From Xylocopa sonorina (Eukaryota; Arthropoda; Insecta; Hymenoptera; Apidae): a DNA stretch of 64,000 bases. Positions 39,568 through 51,264 of this stretch are shown here, piece after piece. Position 1 is the stretch's first letter, and each line of letters begins with the position of its first letter. A program made the position numbers and the translations under genes. Location of the stretch: positions 1,860,001-1,924,000 of the forward strand of contig NC_135200.1 in the NCBI RefSeq assembly GCF_050948175.1, written 5' to 3'. Below the pieces are notes generated by a model that saw only the letters and a program-made list of their open reading frames with translations, was not told the origin of the DNA and ran no database searches.

Positions 39568-42500
39568 TTTAACGCTACTCGAATGCAACTCGTATGGTCA
39601 GTGTTCGTGCAAAGAATACACGGCGAAATGCCCACGGAAGCGTTCAGGGAAAAACGGTAGGAGGATGGAATAGAAAGAAGTCAGTCGATCGAAAAGTTGG
39701 GAAAGGGACGTACAAGTTCTGACTAGCTTTTTTTTTCAGCTGGAGAAGTGGAGAGGATCTGGACGGACCGAAGAGTACGTGAAGCTATATCAGCCACGAC
39801 AACTGCAGCTGGCTCGTCCTACGTACGCGCGCTTCGATACTCTTTCCTGATACATACTCCATGACCGAGAGGCGTGTATCGAGAATCGAGTATCTTTTGA
39901 TAACGTACGGTAGAAGTTGTACCGATATTTTTTAATTGCATACCACTTGTCGTTGGCAAATAATGCAATGTGAAAGAAGTCAAATACACTCGTAAGAATT
40001 AGATACTATTTTATTATATCGTTTGTCCGCTTTCTTCTCTGTAACAATCTAAAGCTATACTCTGTGTCTTGGAGACAACCGCGTCTCGCTCGCTGCAATT
40101 CACCACAATAAATTCGTACGATAGAGAGCTTCTAATTTCGCAAATTATTTAAATCGGATTTCTGCACGGTCTACGCTCGACGGTCTAAACTCGAAACTAT
40201 ACACTATACACTTCGGGCTCTGCAATAAAGCCATCCGTTATCAATAATCGTGCGAGCGATCGTACCAAAGCATTTATTCAAGTGTCGAAACCGACCGTCA
40301 GTCGTTTTCGCCTCTCACCGCCGGTTTATCAGTTTTATATCTGGACCATTTGCGCGGGACTCCTTTGGAACGAGAGTCACGTGTCTATATTTTTCGTTCG
40401 ACAACAAAAAAGAACCGCGAATCATTTATTCGAGGCGGATTTAACTCGAGAAAAAAGCAGAATAGGGAATAAGGGGAAGAGGTATCGACGAGCTGATCGC
40501 TCGGCCGTGGACGCAGAACTGAAAACTGTTCGCACGTTTTATCTCGAACCCCGTTCCATTATTATCAGCGCCAGTTTTTCAAGTCGACGCTGTTTGACGT
40601 CACCATATCGCCGCGGAAAAATGTCCAACGGACGTATTTTCACGACGGTATTTCAACCGCACAGTCCGCATTTACAATTTAGCTGAAAATAAATGACAAA
40701 TTTTTTCTATCAATATCTATTGACGAATCGTTGTTGGAAGTTATTAGCCAACCGTGTAATTTGTTAATGTTTCCACATAGAAGAACGAGGAAGAAAAAGT
40801 ACAGACCAACACGTATAGCGAGAAGTGTAATATGGGTAAATGGAAAAGTAATTTCCTTCAATTTCAAAGATATTCGAATAAAACTGTGGACACGATTTTA
40901 CTTGCATGGATGTCACCTTGACTGTATTATTTTTGCAAATCGACATCTCGAATCGAGGCACGCCACCGTCGATGCAGCAAGCACAGCTCGACAACGAATT
41001 CTAATTAAAAACCAATTGCTCGATGTCACGCGGCACGGTAATTACGCGAATTAATAATTAAAAGACGCAAAGCCGTACGTTTCGAAGATTTTAACGGGTG
41101 GCGTGCATGTCGAACTCGCCTGAATGAATCGTGAAGTGTCAAAAACCAACAACGGGGCTAATTGAGTTGTCTGCACCTAACGAGGAACTTAGCTCGGGTG
41201 CCGGAAGTTCTTGTTCTGCCTGCGTGCACGCGTGATACTTTCGTCCTCGCGCTGCAACGAGATCGTGAGCACAGAAGGGTGCCTCGACGAGGGCGCTCAC
41301 CATATCGCGGTGGAAATCTCGATTTTCTTCGTTCGAATGGAGGTTTGCTAGAATCGTCGTTTTCAAAATTGCAGACTGTTTTTTAGGTGTAAAACATTAA
41401 TTTTGAACCTTGCAAAATTATCCTTTAAGAATCAATCGTAAATTTGTAAGAGTGTTAAAACAAAAAAAAGGATCGCGACTTCTGCTCATTACGACTGGTA
41501 TGCAGGTTCCTAACTTCGATATTGAGTTTACCATAGTTAGATTTGTTTCTACGTCTGCCATTCGTGTGATCGTCCCTCGGAAGCGGTTGGAATTCTTGTA
41601 ACGTCACCGGAATAATCTGTTCCACATTCGAGGGTGTTCATAGATAGAAATCTCGCAGTCTCCAGCAAAATGTTCCGGGGACGAGCAGGCGCAATCACCA
41701 CAAGCTTGCTCTACAACAGAAGGCTTTGCTGAGTATGCTTGTTTAACTATTTACTCGAGCTGCGTCTACCACCTAATAGCCTACCACATTAATTCCCTTT
41801 TAGTTGTACAATAATTAGAATGGTTCATTTGTTAACGTTCGTTATAAAGCTGCGACATTTATTTATGACAAGTATACTTTTCATTTTTAAAAAGGAAAAA
41901 ATATGACGATGAAGCAACATTATTCGCGCAAGGCTAAGCTTTGCGCTGGTAAAACAGTCGAGGCATCGACGCAACGAAGATCGATAAAACTCGCGAGTAC
42001 TCCGCTATATCTATCTACTAGGTTCTCGACGTTGGAGTACCGTGCAGAGACGATAAGGCTAAGCGACGAACGGCAAAGGAGCAACAGAGGCATTTGTGAT
42101 ACTCGAAGATGTTGCGGCGTTCTTTGAAGTTGGAAAGATCATCGACGTTATATACAGTCCGATAGTGTTGCATATAGCACGCGAGATCTAGCCTCTATAA
42201 TTATGAATTGTGTTAGGGATGGTCAGCTCGTAGAGACCACAACTAATCAGAGTCGGATCTACGCCGTTGCAGTCGATCTCTCCTCTCTGTGTGGTACATA
42301 CGTGGTTTGTGCTCCACGAATGATAGCTGGTATCGCGTCTTGACAAGTTTCACAGAATCTCTGTTTGAGCTGTTAGATCAATCGCGGCGTCGGCGCCTTC
42401 GGGAAGCAAAATACACTCCTTATCCGATTTCCGCAGTATATTGGTTCCGTGAGCTTCGAATTATTTATATGTTTCAGGGGTAATTTTTTTGCAAGGCAAT

Positions 42501-43286
42501 GTTACATTGTGCGATAATGTTGAGAATTCTCTATAATTTACTTTGTTTAGAGCTAAATCTATTCTAAACCTATTTTAGACTTTTCAAATTCCAAATATGC
42601 ATGTACATTTTTATTTCTCTGAAAATGTTCTCCAGAGAAATTTTGCAAAATACTACTTATATTCGTTGGAAAAAAAAGTGTTCATTAGATCTTGCAATTT
42701 TGAAGCTTCACTGAAAATGTTACGTTTGAATGTTTACTAAAAAGAAAAAAAATATATATTTATAATTCTCTTGAAAATTTCTATATATTTTCTTCTCTCT
42801 TTGCACTTGTCATACTTTAATAGAGAAAAGAACAAGTTTGCTAAGTAAAAATTTGACTGGCATTAGCCGTCGCAAATTAAGGATAATCCGTGATATAAAC
42901 CACTCTATCAACTCGTGCACATCGATGTCTTCGTTCGATTAGACATTGCAGCAAGGGACGTGCAATGTTGATCGATTCTCTCTTGCTTGCTATAAAGTTA
43001 TAAAAGAACTGTGCAGCTGAGCGGAATTGGGTTAAGCAGATATTAAAAAATTGTTCTGACACCGTAACGAATCTTGAAAAAAGAAATCGATACGACAGGC
43101 GATGTTGGAATCGTGAGATTTTCGAGTGTTTTTCGGTGGATTATGGGGGCTTTTGTCTTCTTTCGAGCTATGTGGAGCGTGTGACTTACGAGAGTATACG
43201 GAGAGTAATTCGGCTGTTGCAATACTGTAATTGGAGTGGCCTTCAAGGGAACGTTGCGAGTTGTTGCCTGTTGATGATGATGCAAT

Positions 43287-43333
43287 AAAAAAAAAAAAAA
43301 AAAAAAAAAAAAGAAAAAAAAAGAAAAAAAAAA
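43287..43333. repeat. A-rich run with scattered G
   Basis: AATAAA merges directly into about 47 bases of A interrupted by single G residues. It resembles a retroposed poly-A tail or a simple repeat; no donor sequence is recognised upstream. Confidence 0.85.
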
Positions 43334-44341
43334 GACGCCCTCTGACCCAACAGTAATCCTTTGTTCGAATTGGTCCATAAAAGTGTGTCGATACCAAAAA
43401 TGTAGTATTATTCACGACTCTAAAGTAATACGCATTACAATACTCATTGATATCCAGGATCAACTTCATTCTGCATTAGAGTCTACACAACTACAATAAC
43501 AAAAATTTTCTAATTCGTATTTTTATCATTTGTACTTATTAGAATTTAATCCTAAACCCTCTAAATCATGCTTTAATTTTTACAACTTTTTACAACTTTA
43601 TTTTATTATACCGGTTCGAACGTATCAGTTTATTACTATGTTTCAAGAAGCTGCCGTGAAGTCCAGAACCCTGATGTCGAGTAGTATTCCGCAATAACCA
43701 TAAATCGAAGGACCATAGATCAAACGCGCTCATTACGGCCAATTTTCAATCCGCAGAACACTGTTAATAGAGCAATTTATGAAACCTCGATACATGTTTG
43801 GAACAACGCAGCGACAATCTTATGACACGATCAGTCGTGTATAGAGTTTCGTTTTTAAGGAATTTCATCAAAGTTATCATAAAGTCACGTTCGAGAGTTT
43901 CGAATATTTTTAAGATTATAATACGCGGACCGTACGACGTTAGGGTCAACTGGATCTGGCGGAATTTCTGCGCTTCCGTTGCCAAACTTTCGCCTATCAG
44001 TGACCACCCCATCATCCCCGCTTCCAAGTGTAACGTGCTTTGGACAAGCTGCAAGGGGATGACTTGGGGTTAATTAGCCACTTGGGGCACTGGAAAGTTA
44101 AGAATTAAGTTAAGAAACCTTGTAAATCAGCCAGCTACATAACTCAACTCAATCAGTCCGAAAACATTAGGTCAGTGGTCCTTCAAAACATCAGACGGCA
44201 CCTAGTGCAATGTTCGAAGTACGTGTAGTCATCCGACGTGCGTCTTAATAACACATTTGGCACAACTCCGTTATCGTGTGCTCATATCTATTGCACGACT
44301 GCGTCTCTTTTATTTTCTTTTATTTTCTGAAACAATAAAAC

Positions 44342-44369
44342 CTTGGAAACTTCTTTTGAAGTTTCCAAG
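44342..44369. repeat. Perfect 12-bp hairpin with TTTT tetraloop
   Basis: CTTGGAAACTTC, TTTT, GAAGTTTCCAAG, with no mismatch. AATAAA lies just upstream (44334-44339). It could be the stem of a small structured RNA or a recent snap-back duplication. No gene assignment is possible. Confidence 0.8.
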
Positions 44370-45644
44370 TCTCATCTGCAACTATTCGTCCTTGAACAAT
44401 AGGCAATTCACGGAATGTTTGCGTCCCTAAAGAGAGAACACTTATACATAAACCTCGGCTGTAATTAGAAAATTAGCAAGAATCGATAAAACGAGATTTC
44501 AACTCGATAATTGTACACCGCTTTTCGCGTATCTACGTATTGGAGGAGATGCAAATAGCAAGGAACGAAATAAATGAAGTAATTACAGTAAAGTGGATCC
44601 GCTTTGCTCCTTGGAGAGTTGCTTCGTCAAGAATGGAACAATAGTCGCTTTTCCACGCGGGGGATTTAAACAATCTAATAACTGCTACGTGAAATTGTGA
44701 TTTAAATTGGAAAATGTGAGAACCTCGGTACACCACCGGCTATTTTAAATGAAATTGCTGCAGGGAGCATTCTGGGCCATATGAGAAACACTGCAATGAA
44801 TTAAACGGATTAAAAACACGGAGGAAAAATTTAAAAAATTAATAGTATCTTATTTTCTACTTATCATTCGCGATCATTGCATTCTAAGCATCCAAACGTT
44901 CAACTACTATATTGTGCTACAGCAAACGATTCTACTTTTGTCTCTAAACATAAAAAATTGAAAATTTGCTTGAAAAGGAAGACGAACTAAAGAAATGCGA
45001 GCAACTCGTTTCGTTCGATCGGGGAATTACCGTTACCGTGAAATTGCGTAGAAGAACCGTCGATTGCGCGCGGCGTGGATGCATACATGGTAGACGTGCA
45101 ATTACGCGGTGGCCGCTGTTAACGGCCTGAAGCGTGGACGGTTTCGCGAGTTCCACCGGAATACTTAGGCAGCCGGAACGCGCGGGCCACACGGATATTC
45201 TCCGTCTAATTGAATCGTTTCTCGCGCGTATCGTGATCGTCCCTAGAGGGTGAAAATTTTCCAGTCGCCGCGGTACGTTCGTAACCCGCGCCCGCGTAAC
45301 CGCTGCAACAAGTTCATAAAGACGCCGCTTAACGTGCACGCAGAGCCACAGACTGTTGCGTTAAATGGGTGGGATCGAAGGTGTCGTGATTTCGGGTAGG
45401 TAACTGGAGGATCGTTTAACGCTCGCTAGCTCGTCGATTACAATTTTTACATCTCACTCTGTGCAATTATTTGCAGATGATGTAAAATTATTATTTAAAT
45501 ATTTTCTTCGCGAGGAGAAGAAAAATGAAATCGTACACTGTAAATTACATTCCTCTTGGAGATTTCAGTAATGTAACCGTCACTTTCGCGAAAGGTATTA
45601 CGTACCTCCATCTTCTAACCCAGTTCTCGCATTAAGGATAGTGG

Positions 45645-45708
45645 TTTCCCTTCCTCCGTGTTCCGCTTATATCAGCTTATGGATCTTATAAGGGAACAGT
45701 GAGGGAAA
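45645..45708. repeat. 64-nt imperfect hairpin, microRNA-precursor-like shape
   Basis: Three paired blocks: TTTCCCT/AGGGAAA, TGTTCC/GGAACA and CTTATA/TATAAG. They are separated by a 7 versus 3 nt internal loop and a bulged G, and closed by a 15-nt loop. That gives 19 pairs in a foldback of about the right length for a precursor. The large asymmetric internal loop argues against an efficient Dicer substrate. I recognise no known mature microRNA. Confidence 0.4.
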
Positions 45709-46541
45709 GAATAATAGGAGATCTTTTGTGTTTCGTATATCAGAAAAATACACACGCGGGCACACATGTTCCGTAGGGTATCAAGTACATGTTGGCAGAA
45801 GATAAACATTGATTTATGCCTCGCATTGGACGATGTTTAACTGAATCTTGGGTTACTTGATTAAAGACGCTTGATCATTCCTCCCGAGGCTTGAATCAGT
45901 GTGTACCTTGTTAACAGAGTTTTACGAAGAATGTCTTACCTTGTTTATCTCGAAAAACATACCTATAAAAGCTTACGTTTGTCTTTTTGTTAGATTCATT
46001 TTTCTTATTCCAATTTCATTGCTGCAATTATATTAAACGACTCGATATAGGTATGTGTATAAACAAACGATGTAATTTCGAATATGATTCGAATATTCCA
46101 AAATTTATGCAAAAGAGTATAATACGTGTCCGTTTTAATGTGCGAGTGCCTGGGGAAACGAGTGTGTACGGAGCGCGTGTCAGAGTCAATTTTGAGTTCG
46201 AGTTGAAGAGAAGCGAAACTTTACAATCTCACAATATTCACTCGAAAAAGTACGAAAAGTTAATTTTCCGTCTTAGATTTCTGAGATTGGATGCTTACTG
46301 AGTGGTAGTTTTGCGTAACGATTATATTATTTCACGTGCAACATATCCATTTTGGTTTTCTTGGCGCATTTTATTTTCCTTGGTATTTACCAAAAGGTTA
46401 GAAAATGACGACACGGAGTATGGCTCCGCGAATATGACTGCAAAACGAGCTACAAAAATGAGTATAATGTAGCGTTGTTTCAAAGCCAGATTGCTTGTTT
46501 CAAGCTCGCTCGCTCGCTCCCTCAAAATTGAGTTACACGCG

Positions 46542-46665
<124 letters not shown>

Positions 46666-47533
46666 TTTTTTTTCTTTTTTCTTTTTGCTCCTACCTTCGC
46701 AAATACTCATTATAAAACTCTTGTCTGTGTAGACATATTCGTCCAACAGCTCCGTTCCATTTTCCTTTTGTAGCAAACAGCTGAACGTACAATCCGCACC
46801 GCGATGATTCGCGATCTAATATTATTTATTAAACAATCGTGTTCTTTGAATCGAATATTTTACTTTCTCCACTCTACTCGCCATTTTGTGAAATCTACCA
46901 CCGTCAACAACCGCGCAAGAATTTCTAGTCCTTTTAATTCCAAGATTACTACCCTTGCCGCGGCAATCTCTCCAAGTTTCTTCCACGAAGTTCCAAATGG
47001 TACATGAAATGGTTATTAAACGGATCCCATCGACGACGAGGTTTCATTAAAAAATTCCAAAGGGAGAGAGAGAGGAAAAGCGAGCACTTTCGCCTCCATA
47101 TTTCACGATGTCTTTGTGAGACTGGCCGAGACCTTAAATTCGCAGTCAGGGTCCATAGCGGTACGGACCGCAAGCGGGCGGAATTGGTCAGCTTTCAGCG
47201 TTTAGCGGGATCTGTTTGATTTCTAAAGCACGGGCGGTCGGTCCTTTGTCAATGTGCATCGACTAAATGAGACAAAGCTTCGTCCCGTCGTGATACGTAG
47301 GTTTCTGTTTAAAATGTCGCCGCACTTACCGCGATCAAAGTAGAGTAACGATGGCACATATACGCCCTACGTATACATATCTACGAAAGTCACGTAAAAG
47401 AAGCACAGTTCATTTCTACGTGTATGTAGATGAGCAATTTTAAAGTTAACAACGCGTTGTGGCGGCACTCGCCACTAGAGGGACAGCACCATTTACACTT
47501 TCCTGAAAGTACCCGATGACCCATCGTTTCCAA

Positions 47534-47539
47534 TATATA
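47534..47539 (+). promoter_or_regulatory. TATA box of LTR copy B
   Basis: TATATA preceded by CCAA. Transcription would start near 47564-47570, which coincides with the first base of the ribozyme. The spacing is identical in copies A and C. Confidence 0.5.
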
Positions 47540-47566
47540 GAAGTTCTGAACTGTCCCTAATATCCC

Positions 47567-47635
47567 AGCGTCTAAGGCAGGGCCTGCTATGTAGCCTTAC
47601 TGATGAGTCCACTAGCAGGCCCAGGACGAAACGTT
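47567..47635 (+). ncRNA. Type III hammerhead self-cleaving ribozyme, copy B
   Basis: Stem III 5' strand AGCGT (47567-47571) and C17 at 47572, with predicted cleavage between 47572 and 47573. Stem I is TAAGGC (47573-47578) with GCCTTA (47594-47599). CTGATGA is at 47600-47606. Stem II is GTCC (47607-47610) with GGAC (47624-47627). GAAA is at 47628-47631 and ACGTT (47631-47635) closes stem III. The universally required C3-A9, G12-A14 and A15.1-U16.1 elements are all intact. Loop I GGGCCTGCTA (47580-47589) and loop II TAGCAGGCCC (47613-47622) are perfect reverse complements, far longer than ordinary hammerhead loop contacts. The open five-pair stem III makes this type III topology, as in plant satellite RNAs and retrozymes. 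Confidence 0.95.
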
Positions 47636-48269
47636 CTTCCCCTCTCTTTTCCTTCCTTCTTTCTTCCTACATCTTTACAGCACAGCAAAACCGAAACAGC
47701 GCAGCCGCTTCAGCGTTTTTAACCAATTGTTTATGTAAATTAGATTTAAATTGGACAGCTTTGCTTTATACCTGTGTCCGCTGTGCACCGTGTACACTGT
47801 GCGCTTAGACTTCGAACAGTCAATGTTTCTACATTGTTCTCCATTGGCATTGTTTCTATTGTTTACGTAACAATTTGTTGCCTCTGCTTTTGGAAGCAAA
47901 GCCTGCAAGCGTCCATTCTTGTCTCCAGTTCGTCGCATTGAGTAAAGCCAATAACGTTCAATGATCAGCGACCATCAGCCAGGTCCACACAGCCGAACTT
48001 TTAATTCGATCCACGCGAAGAAGAGTACGCGATGAATCAGGAACGCGAATAAACGAATTCACGGATCAAAAATTGAAACAATTCGGTGGTAGCCGAAGCT
48101 AGGTGGGAATTTCGTGTAATAATGCTACGGCAGCCTGTTTTTACGGGCTGCCTAAATCCCCCGCTCTCAATAAATACCGTGCTCTAAAATATGATGCTCC
48201 TCTTTCTTTCAAATATCTAATCAAGGACGTTTCAAGATAGACCAGAAAAGAAATGGGATCTAAATTTGA

Positions 48270-48293
48270 TTATATATATATATATATATATAT
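48270..48293. repeat. (TA)n microsatellite
   Basis: About twelve TA units seen directly. Confidence 0.9.
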
Positions 48294-51238
48294 TAAGTTT
48301 GGTATTATTTTGCGTCCTAGCCGCAGGCAAACATTCCGGTTACGTGACAAAGCGCATTACACTAACAAAACAGACCCGAATAGACACGCAATAGTATCCC
48401 TGTAATCAAAATTTCTGCACTCGGAATCGTTCAATTTCCTTTACGATCTTGAACAGCGGCTGAAATTACTCGCCGTAAACACCGAACAGCGTCAGACGGC
48501 GGGCATCGGACCGCGTGCACGATTTACAACTCGCTGTTATCAGAGACGACGTCCGAATGGTAGCGCGTATCCGCAAACGGCGGTACCAGCGAGGGGATGC
48601 TGCGCTCCGTCGAAAACTCATAAAATTACAATATAAATTACAGGACAATAGGCCGGCAGATACCATGAGGAGACCATTGTACAGCCACCGGCCAGGTAAC
48701 AATGGTACGCCAGGGACAATAATATGCCGGAGAGGGATGTAATTATCTTTGGCGCACGAGATACTCAGCATTGTCTCCCGAACGTCTATCCAGCCACTGT
48801 TCGAGGCGTCGGAGATCCAGCGATTAAAGATTTCGGACTGCCTCGAAGTGTGTCTATCTGATCAACAGTCGTCATGTTGGAAAAACTAAGGAATATTTCG
48901 ATCTCGGTACTCGGTATTGATATTTTAAACTTTTTCTGCTTGTCGTTAAGCCCACTGTAGTAATTTTGTAGAAATATGTGTTAGGTACGATTATGCTATC
49001 AGACTATGGTTTTTCATATCCATCATGGCAGATCTTTCGTATACGTACTGGACATTTAAAATTAAAATTATTCGTATCCATTAAAAGCATAATGCCACTG
49101 AAGCTTCAAAAATCTATATTTATAAGCAGAGTTATAGAGTATAGTACATATAGAGAATGTTTAGTATGAGCCACGAAAAGTGGTCTCAGTGTACGATCAT
49201 GTAAATTCGATCACGGGATTCGTGTATCGAAACGCAACGCGCGTTTTCTAAACGATGGTTGACGTTTATTCGCGAGAATAACCGTTTGTCAGAGCGTGCA
49301 TCCGTTGAAACAATAGGTTCAAACGACGTCATCGCGACGTGGCATTTTTTATCATTGGAAAAATGCGAAAGCATCGGTGTCTCGCGCAATCGAGTTTCGC
49401 GTTTCCGTTGGATGGGAAGAGCTTTGGTTCTGACGTATACCGGCTGGTTATAGAGATTTAAGAGGAAATTGTTTTATCGGCGATGGTGATTACCCTGTTG
49501 TCAATGATAACAGAGAACTGTCCGCGCAAGTGAACGACGTTCGTGTAATTAACGATTCGGGCTGAACGAATACGATATTATTCGAAGATGCCTCTTTGCG
49601 TTTATGGGTGCCGCTTGGATAGGCGACACTCCTCTCCTTAATAGAACTGCCGTATTGGAAGAATATTTTACTTAACGATTAAACTGAGATATAAACATGT
49701 TTGTTTGTTAGTTAAATTACATTCGATTTATTTGCTTCTATCGCATCGACGACTGATGTTTAATTCGAGTGCCGACAGTAGATCTCATCCGGAATTGGCC
49801 AGTTGTGCATTGACGATTGTCTACCTTATTAATATTATAGATACAGTTTCAGAGTATCTAATGAAAAAATGGCAGGTATGCAGGCATTTTATAAGTATCG
49901 AATGATCTTTCCTTTTAAACTGTTTTGATTGCATTAAAAACTGACAACTCTGTATCACCGTAATTTCACTACATCGTTTTAATTATTATTTTATATCTCT
50001 GCTCTGCGACGTGCTTCTGATAAACGAAAGAAAATGGAAAAAAGTGAACCAGAACGCGTATACGAGGGCAGGCAAGCACTAAACGCCACGCAAGCTTGCA
50101 TCCAAATTTCCTCTTGAATTTAATTTTTTTCAGCATGCCTCGAATGCAGTAATTATGGGGAATTAAAAAAAGGGAAAGGACGCGCGAAGGTATTTAGCCG
50201 CGCCGCGAAATGTAGTTTCTCACGGTCTCGCTTTTATCTGAACCGCCTCGCTTAGATTTCAGTTTTGTTAACGCTTAATATCCTATCAGCGATTCAATCT
50301 GGAATCCGTGGCTGCCTTCCCGGCGACACTCCTGCGCAATTATTATGTACTCTCTCATGCATGTGCATCAGTCGAAACTGTCTTTGGCGTACCTATTTGC
50401 AACGTGCGACCTGCATTCACGATTCAATCCGCGCGCCTCTCGCAAGGGGCGCGTGAAACGTTCGCAAGTGGACATTCAGGAGGGTCACGTATGCGTGCAT
50501 GTACGTGTATGCGACTCGTCCGTGGACGAGTTCCATACGAGATGTCTTGGTCTGCTTAGAAAGGAACAGACGGTGCACGATGAAATCAAAGAAATATGGA
50601 AATATTAATATTATTATACAAACACTTTTATAAATCATTTTATTTACTCCTCTTCTCCTTGGAAAATATGATTAGTAATTGCTGTAAATAAGCTGTCATG
50701 CGTCAGTAGAACGGTATACAAATAAAATACGTTCAAATAATGTAATAAACTTGGCGCCACGATGATGAAGCGATATTATAAAAGGCTAGCGGCGCAAAAA
50801 GCGTGACGTTTTCAAGTATGCTGATCACCGAGGACGATTTAAATAAAAATCTCTGTGCTGAAACGCAACCCGCTCGTCAAAAGAGAATATCGAACGCGTT
50901 TTACCAGTTACTCCTCTTAATTAACACCGATGGTGAATCTATCGAACGTGCATATTCCGACATGCGCGATGACCTAATAATGAACGGTGTCATAAATAAA
51001 ACTGTTTTATTCTCCGAAATGAACAATAAAACGCGGGAAAATTTAAAGCTGGCCAGCTTTAACTCCTCGCAAGCTTAACACAAGCAACTACTAATTAAGC
51101 CGCTCGTGCATCAACCTACATTTCACAACGTAATCCTGGTTGCGCGTTACGCTCAACGTGTCCAACCCAAAAGGGAATAACAAATCACTTCGCAATTCCT
51201 TCGGTTCGATTCGCGGTGAATTTACGGCACCCCTCCCC

Positions 51239-51264
51239 TCTCTCTCTCTCTCTCTCTCTCTCTC
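51239..51264. repeat. (CT)n microsatellite
   Basis: About thirteen CT units seen directly, following CCCCTCCC. Confidence 0.9.

Larger units (their letters stand above)
47458..47712 (+). mobile_element. Hammerhead-ribozyme solo LTR, copy B
   Basis: A 255-bp element starting TGTGGCGGCACTCGCC and ending GCAGCCGCTTCA. It is bounded by perfect 4-bp target-site duplications GCGT at 47454-47457 and 47713-47716. Internal order: GGCG/CGCC mini-dyad and CCACTAGAGGGACAGC near the 5' end; ACTTTC/GAAAGT dyad; CCAAT-TATATAG at about 47531-47540; type III hammerhead at 47567-47635; C/T-rich tract to about 47669; a CAGCACAGC/CGCAGCCGC-rich 3' end. It has no coding capacity. It is nearly identical to copy A despite opposite orientation and 27 kb separation, so the family spread by transposition, not local duplication. 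Solo-LTR status is inferred because no second copy flanks an internal region here. Confidence 0.87.

Noticed and set aside
40282..40686. 134-codon plus-strand frame
   Set aside because: No family resemblance; basic, Arg/Ser-rich composition expected from random CpG-rich sequence.
43600..43625. GGTTCGAA-type tRNA B-box-like sequences (here and at 1143, 23048, 58318)
   Set aside because: No matching acceptor, D or anticodon arms could be built around any of them.
47567..47635. Interpretation as a Penelope-like-element type I hammerhead
   Set aside because: The strand order (cleavage site 5', stem I capped, stem III open) is type III. TG...CA ends with 4-bp duplications fit an LTR, not a Penelope-like pseudo-LTR.
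48466..48771. Overlapping frames on both strands with a hydrophobic stretch on minus
   Set aside because: The hydrophobic stretch is short and no family is recognised. Two-strand openness suggests base composition, not coding.
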